Positions 60,265-64,000 of a stretch of DNA of 64,000 bases are shown piece after piece. The notes below the pieces were generated by a model, which was given only the letters and a program-made list of their open reading frames with translations, did no database searches and was not told the DNA's origin. The translations under genes and the position numbers were made by a program. The stretch is from Megalonaias nervosa (taxonomy: Eukaryota > Mollusca > Bivalvia > Unionida > Unionidae), in assembly GCA_016617855.1 (NCBI GenBank), contig JAECUM010004992.1:28337-92336 (forward strand), read 5' to 3'. Each line of letters begins with the position of its first letter. Positions within the stretch are counted from its first letter, which is position 1.

Positions 60265-60413
60265 GGGGGAACCCGGAGAATTTCCTCGATATCCACAACA
60301 GACAAAATACACTCTCCTATCATACACCCTTGAGGGGTGTACGTTTTACACTCCCGGGGTTTTGTATGGGGGGAGAGTGTACAAAATCTGTTGGACGTAG
60401 ACAAGATTCCCCC
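60265..60413. ncRNA. Nested 149-nt stem structure
   Basis: Four nested pairings: GGGGGAA/TTCCCCC (60,265-60,271 with 60,407-60,413), CAACAGA/TCTGTTG (60,296-60,302 with 60,387-60,393), TACACTCTCC/GGAGAGTGTA (60,308-60,317 with 60,372-60,381), and TACACCC/GGGTGTA (60,323-60,329 with 60,335-60,341). A second 'acactccc' (60,349-60,356) can compete for the same partner. It may act as DNA (cruciform, origin) or as a structured RNA. Confidence 0.6.
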
Positions 60414-60420
60414 GTCATCA

Positions 60421-60591
60421 CCATTTGTATATATTCATGTTCATACAATCATTAGGATAAGTTTATGTTTGTGCAGTCCAAAATCATAAACCATCTGTAT
60501 ATATTTCATAACCATATAATCATTAGGATAAGTTTATGTTTGTGCAGTCCAAAATCATAAACCATCTGTATATATTTCATAAAACCATATA
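60421..60591. repeat. 70-bp direct repeats, 2.4 copies
   Basis: Units start at 60,421, 60,491 and 60,562; copies 1 and 2 share an identical 'atcattaggataagtttatg' and 'tttgtgcagtccaaaatcat'. Direct repeats in the only large noncoding gap suggest regulatory or origin iterons. Confidence 0.9.
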
Positions 60592-60604
60592 TCACAAACA
60601 AAAC

Positions 60605-60641
60605 AGCTCCCTGACAAAACAAAAAAAAAGTCATGGGAGCT
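60605..60641. promoter_or_regulatory. Hairpin upstream of the 145-aa gene
   Basis: AGCTCCC-TGAC and GTCA-t-GGGAGCT pair over 11 bp with one bulge, loop of 14 A-rich bases. It ends 25 bp before ATG 60,667; a T-rich and TATA-rich tract (60,647-60,666) follows. Confidence 0.65.
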
Positions 60642-60666
60642 AATATTTTTTTATATTATATATATA

Positions 60667-61104
60667 ATGAACCATGAAAACATCAATGATATTATCTGTG
60701 CTATTAAAACACTAAAACATAACGGAATAAAAATATCTGATAATCTCGACCCTCAGAAAATCATGTGCGATTTTGAATTACTGCAACAGAGAAAATTTGA
60801 TAATAAATATACACTATCTTCAAACTACAGATTTATAAAATTAATTTATCAATCCATGCTTGAATCACTGGCTATGGTAAACGACAATCAGGTAAAGCTA
60901 TTTGCACATCTTGCACGTTCGATCGAAAATATTAAATCCGAACTGTCTCACGAGTACGAAAGAAAAAAGATTGTGGATAATCGTGTAATGCAATTAAGAA
61001 AGATTATGCTATCTGATTCTGTCAATGCTGAGAGCGGTGAAGATGAACCCCTGACAGAGTCAGTGACTGTAATTATGGCTAAACAAAACCCTTGGGAAAA
61101 TTAA
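60667..61104 (+). CDS. Uncharacterised 145-aa protein
   Basis: Starts at ATG 60,667 immediately after 'tatatatata'. The product is helical and charged, with a central region rich in Leu, Asn and Lys (FIKLIYQSMLESLAMVNDNQ) likely to be a coiled coil, and an acidic Ser/Glu-rich C-terminus (NAESGEDEPLTESV). No signal peptide, zinc site or catalytic motif is visible. It is intact. As the first gene to the right of the noncoding hub, it could be an early regulatory or replication accessory protein; that is only positional inference. Confidence 0.65.
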   Translation: MNHENINDIICAIKTLKHNGIKISDNLDPQKIMCDFELLQQRKFDNKYTLSSNYRFIKLIYQSMLESLAMVNDNQVKLFAHLARSIENIKSELSHEYERKKIVDNRVMQLRKIMLSDSVNAESGEDEPLTESVTVIMAKQNPWEN

Positions 61105-61107
61105 AGT

Positions 61108-61128
61108 AGGTGTCTCTCATGGATACCT
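61108..61128. terminator. Hairpin after the 145-aa gene
   Basis: AGGTGTC-tctcatg-GATACCT, 7 bp with one G-U pair, beginning 4 nt after TAA. Leftward transcription from the HNH gene ends in the same gap, so it could serve both strands. Confidence 0.5.
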
Positions 61129-61180
61129 CATATTATATCCCAACCATGTTTCAGTAGGTAATCATTAAAAATACGGTAGA

Positions 61181-61684
61181 CTAAACATATTGAAAATTTA
61201 TTTTTTGTGTAAATCTTTTGGAAAAGGAAGATTTTTGTATATTTTCTGCGACAAATTGTACCGATCGTGGTACTATGTCAAAATATTTGGCAGCAGAATT
61301 AATTGATTCAAAATTAATTTCTTCTCCAGTCTCTGTATTCACTGATTTAATAGCTCTCTTTCTGTATAATTTACACCTTCCTGTGTTTCCGGATTTACAA
61401 TTTTGACTCTGTGTAGTAACTCGTAAATTAGAAATCGAATTATCAAGCCTATTGCCGTTGATGTGATCCACCACATACCCATCCTTGATCATTCCAAAAT
61501 AACACTCGTAGGTAAATATATGAGATAAATATCCTTTTTTCTTGCCATTAGCAGTAAATCTAAGATAACCAGTATTATTAAGACTACCTACTGGTTTTTT
61601 CAATCTACAGTTTCTAATCACACCATCTCGGGATGATTCATAATTAGTAAGGATTGGATGTGACACAAACTCATTTTGTTCCAT
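61181..61684 (-). CDS. HNH endonuclease (homing-type, NUMOD-like)
   Basis: 167 residues on the minus strand, start ATG at 61,684, stop TAG at 61,181. The HNH core is clear: LSH at 53-55, VVDHINGNRLDNSISNLR at 71-88, with the metal-binding His74 and Asn86 in place. The N-terminal part (YESSRDGVIRNCRLKKPVGS) resembles a NUMOD4-like domain. The C-terminal part (INSAAKYFDIVPRSVQFVAE) is a NUMOD1-like helix-turn-helix that guides DNA binding. Such enzymes are free-standing homing nucleases in phages and large DNA viruses. It is intact, opposite in strand to its neighbours, and only 12 bp from the next leftward gene, suggesting a mobile two-gene cassette or simply a leftward operon. Confidence 0.88.
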   Translation of the reverse strand: MEQNEFVSHPILTNYESSRDGVIRNCRLKKPVGSLNNTGYLRFTANGKKKGYLSHIFTYECYFGMIKDGYVVDHINGNRLDNSISNLRVTTQSQNCKSGNTGRCKLYRKRAIKSVNTETGEEINFESINSAAKYFDIVPRSVQFVAENIQKSSFSKRFTQKINFQYV

Positions 61685-61696
61685 TTATATATAATA

Positions 61697-62014
61697 CTAT
61701 TTGTTTACATCATTATTTTTTTTTGAAAATCTAGCCAAATAATCTTCTTCGGTTTTTATAGGAGAGTCAGCGTTATTTTTTTTATCGTAATATCGTTTTA
61801 ACTCTCTGTATTTTTTACCACCGCATTGCGCGCACAGTTGAGTTCTTCCTCGCACTCCAGCACTACACACAATACACGCTTTTGGTCCTGTACTTCCATT
61901 TCTAACACATTGCATATGATAACTACAATATTCATTCACGCATGATTTATTACAAGTAGAAGTATATCCAATTTTGAGCCAAGCACATTTGTTTTGTGTT
62001 TCAATCATATACAA
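61697..62014 (-). CDS. Small Cys-rich, probably zinc-binding protein
   Basis: 105 residues on the minus strand, from ATG 62,014. Cysteines at 10, 21, 25, 30, 36, 47, 50, 61 and 64, with a His at 33, form several C-X2/4-C pairs (CNKSCVNEYCSYHMQC, CIVC, CAQC), suited to two or more zinc sites. The C-terminus is Lys-rich. Likely a nucleic-acid-binding or recombination-directing partner, unknown family. It shares a 43-bp divergent promoter gap with the rightward polymerase reading frame. Confidence 0.7.
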   Translation of the reverse strand: MYMIETQNKCAWLKIGYTSTCNKSCVNEYCSYHMQCVRNGSTGPKACIVCSAGVRGRTQLCAQCGGKKYRELKRYYDKKNNADSPIKTEEDYLARFSKKNNDVNK

Positions 62015-62057
62015 AAGATTAATGTTCAGTTAAATATATACTTGCCCTAATTATAAT
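62015..62057. promoter_or_regulatory. Divergent promoter gap
   Basis: A 43-bp AT-rich spacer separates the starts of a leftward and a rightward gene. It contains 'ttaaatatata' and, just before ATG 62,058, 'aattataat'. Confidence 0.5.
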
Positions 62058-62633
62058 ATGGAGGAATTATCCGTTATTGAACCTTCCCCTGCTAGATTTG
62101 ACCTTGACAGACTATCAGAATATAAACTCAGTACTTCGATGCAGGATCTGACATTAATGGATGAGGATGTAACTGAACGTATTCGTGAAGCAAAAAAGGA
62201 ATTTCGTGACGATGGTGCAGTTCATGCATGGTCAACATTCAGAGTTGGAAATGTTACTAATATGATGAATGATAAACGAGGAAAAGTAATTATTAATCAC
62301 CTTGATAATCAAAAATATTTTATTTTAATAAAATTTATTGTAAATACAGAAGAATATATTTGGATTATTCGTGATAAGCGTGATCCAGTCCGTGTGCAGT
62401 CCGGGGGTAATATTGTTCTTTTAAGTAATAAATCTAAGCCCGGAATACTTACTGGCATTGATAAACCCTACTATATACAGAGTTATCCAGCAACTGCAGT
62501 TGTATATGGAATATTTCCGCTAAATAATAAACCTAATGTTGCGGATCTGAAACCGATGAAAATATCAAGAATAAACTGCGTAGCTGAACGAGTTACAGAA
62601 CATTTACAAATGCGATACGTGGTAATGGCTTAA
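62058..62633 (+). CDS. N-terminal segment of the replication protein/polymerase reading unit
   Basis: 191 residues from ATG 62,058. It starts with a short acidic tail (MEELSVIEPSPARFDLDRLS), then a mixed alpha/beta region with YFILIKFIVNTEEYIWIIRD. It ends MKISRINCVAERVTEHLQMR, after which the frame stops at 62,631. Coding character continues immediately in the next frame (62,621 onwards), so I read this as the N-terminus of one large protein cut by a frameshift near 62,610-62,625 rather than a separate gene. The function of this domain is unknown to me; it precedes a family B polymerase. Confidence 0.5.
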   Translation: MEELSVIEPSPARFDLDRLSEYKLSTSMQDLTLMDEDVTERIREAKKEFRDDGAVHAWSTFRVGNVTNMMNDKRGKVIINHLDNQKYFILIKFIVNTEEYIWIIRDKRDPVRVQSGGNIVLLSNKSKPGILTGIDKPYYIQSYPATAVVYGIFPLNNKPNVADLKPMKISRINCVAERVTEHLQMRYVVMA

Positions 62634-64000
62634 CTGATTTAAGACGTAAAAAAATAAACACATGGGCAGAGTCCGTTAAAGATGCTGGTGCATCTATTAA
62701 GGATGTTGCTGAACTAGAAAAGTTATTAAGATTTCCAATAACAGTAAAAACACTAACCGGAGAGATATTATACGAACCAAAATATATAAAAATGGAAACC
62801 CTATAACAATCGTTGATCATAATGCACATGCATGGACTAATGCTGTAACGATATTTCCACGAGATAGAAAAGTTAAGTTTTATAACGGTGACATCTTTGA
62901 TTTTATCAGAAATATAAGTAAAAGCGACCCTGTGTCTGTTTGGTTATTTCAGAGTTCGGAATATAATCATTACGATCAGTTTGTACGGCCTAACGGTGAT
63001 ATTTATCGTACAGAATTTCTTCATGAAGAAATGGAACATCTTGCATTGAAATATACCTCTGATGATGTCATAGTTGGACAATTACTGAATAACTGCTTTA
63101 CCGTACCATCGGTTGCTGCCCATTTCGCTCAGGAGAAAAATTCATGGAAACCAACACGATCAGAATTCCTTGAAGATGTCAAGAAAAGCTGTTTAGAATA
63201 TGGTCACGGTGGATTATGGAACACCAAATACAACCATAGTGATGTTATCTCAGTTGATATGGCTGCATGTTATCCTGGGAGTTTTCTTGGATATGGAGTA
63301 TGTTCTAAATACTTTAAGAGATTCGGACATCCTACACATGACATGACCAGGGCTGCGATAAACGGACATTTACCAGATTTTGACTTAACCGGATTTGCTC
63401 ATGTAGAATTATTCGAATTTGCAGAAAATCTCCATCCGATTACTTATGCTTGGTTTGGAAGACATTTCTCAGAGCGATGTTGGGTTCCGATAGTACTATT
63501 GCGGTATATGCTTGATGCTGGATTTTTAATATCGTTGAGAGTAAATGAAGCGATTATATCGTATAATTCACAGAAACAAGTTTGGTTACCAGAACCGAAC
63601 AGATTTAATATCGATGATACCAGAAAAGAATTCCCTGATATTGATGAAGATCATATTATTAAAATAAATAAATGCAGGAATGAATACGATGAGAAATTTA
63701 CAAAAGATCTCGGTAGAAAGATAATCGGTAAATTTACTCAAGGTGGTTCATACGATTATAAATGAGCGTGTACAAGATTGATTATGGACGATGCTGAACT
63801 AGATTTTATAATCGCTGATACAACTGAAAAAAAATACGTTTATAAACCGATGTAATGCTTATTTATCAGATGGAACAAAACTAGGTACCATTGTGAGCTA
63901 CCTTGATGGCGACTCACCACAATTTACTCATTTAAGATCTTCGATGTTAGCTTATGTTTCGATAAACCTACTATCGATGATAAATAAATCTCCTCATCAC
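62621..64000 (+). pseudogene. Family B DNA polymerase (protein-primed type), broken and running off the window
   Basis: Coding character passes through several frames: 62,621-62,803, then about 62,740-63,762, then (after an in-frame TGA at 63,763) to about 63,840, then a third frame from 63,845 to the end. The largest piece contains VISVDMAACYPGSF (about 63,245-63,290), fitting polymerase motif A with its metal-binding Asp, and KIIGKFTQGG (about 63,720), placed like motif B. The last piece (SMLAYVSINLLSMI) reads like the palm helix that precedes motif C, which would lie beyond 64,000. This enzyme would copy the element's genome. With at least three frameshifts and one stop this copy cannot make it. 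Confidence 0.72.

Larger units (their letters stand above)
52387..64000 (+). mobile_element. Endogenous Polinton/adinto-like virus element (right end outside the window)
   Basis: Twelve tightly packed frames with short AT-rich spacers replace the repeat-filled host DNA at about 52.4 kb. The content is that of double-jelly-roll DNA viruses: major-capsid-like, penton-like, adenain-type protease, small basic/Ala-rich core-type proteins, fibre and family B polymerase. CpG dinucleotides are visibly more frequent than in the flank. Several genes are broken, so this copy is defective. The left limit is placed at a 19-bp inverted repeat structure. No integrase, packaging ATPase or right terminus is visible before 64,000. 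Whether it is a Polinton, an adintovirus or a separate lineage cannot be told without comparison. Confidence 0.8.

Noticed and set aside
52596..64000. Packaging ATPase or integrase within the element
   Set aside because: No P-loop (GxxxxGK[ST]) with following ATPase motifs and no DDE integrase pattern seen in any frame of this part; they may lie beyond 64,000.

Overview
The window looks like animal nuclear DNA, most likely from a marine lophotrochozoan such as a mollusc (inference). It is AT-rich and gene-poor, with spliceosomal exons, many minisatellites, tRNA-derived SINEs, a 5'-truncated LINE, a decayed DIRS-type retrotransposon and short inverted-repeat elements. A very different block, an endogenous DNA-virus-like element, fills the last 11.6 kb.

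Bases 1-51,700 are host DNA. The only convincing cellular gene is on the + strand: three exons (20,903-21,058, 31,266-31,467 and 40,874-40,974) whose phases agree and which end in a stop codon. They form the 3' part of a conserved-looking protein that I do not recognise. Everything else here is repeat or decayed mobile DNA: a candidate solo LTR (4,527-5,470); a ~1 kb dispersed repeat in two copies (about 150-960 and 28,030-29,060); a foldback MITE family (about 9.1, 17.3, 18.5, 22.6 and 24.1 kb); tRNA-headed SINEs (14.85, 24.4, 35.1 and 43.3 kb); a gag/ORF1-like remnant with a CCHC zinc knuckle (29.2-30.5 kb); a LINE 3' end sitting inside a minisatellite with a 12-bp target duplication (38,858-40,132); a decayed DIRS-like element (43.4-46.4 kb); and many tandem arrays with units of 27, 36, 39, 40, 41, 50, 53 and about 145 bp.

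Bases 51,720-52,300 hold, on the minus strand, a badly decayed fragment of a protein-primed family B DNA polymerase of the Polinton/Maverick sort. It is unrelated in sequence to the polymerase at the right end of the window.

From about 52,389 to the window end lies the most interesting part: an integrated element of the Polinton/adinto-like type (double-jelly-roll viruses). It opens with a 175-bp structure, a 19-bp inverted repeat enclosing several smaller hairpins. A rightward morphogenesis block follows: a coiled-coil/Q-P-rich protein, a small basic protein, a major-capsid-like protein (465 aa, intact), a small Ala-rich protein with C-terminal GLRLPGTP repeats, an adenain-type cysteine protease, a fibre-like protein with phage-style DAATKKYVDD motifs, a small broken gene, and a penton-like minor capsid gene split by one in-frame TAG. 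A noncoding hub (59,783-60,641) contains many hairpins, a tRNA-like sequence, a nested 149-nt stem and 70-bp direct repeats. The right block has an unknown 145-aa gene, two leftward genes (an HNH endonuclease and a Cys-rich protein), and a rightward family B polymerase broken by frameshifts that runs off the window.

The gene set suggests a virus that built a capsid (MCP, penton, protease, fibre) and copied itself with its own polymerase. The copy is now defective: at least five genes carry frameshifts or stops, though the capsid gene is open. No packaging ATPase or integrase is visible in the part seen. Two patterns suggest virus-specific gene punctuation: hairpins placed just after stop codons, and start codons embedded in a TATAATG-like context.
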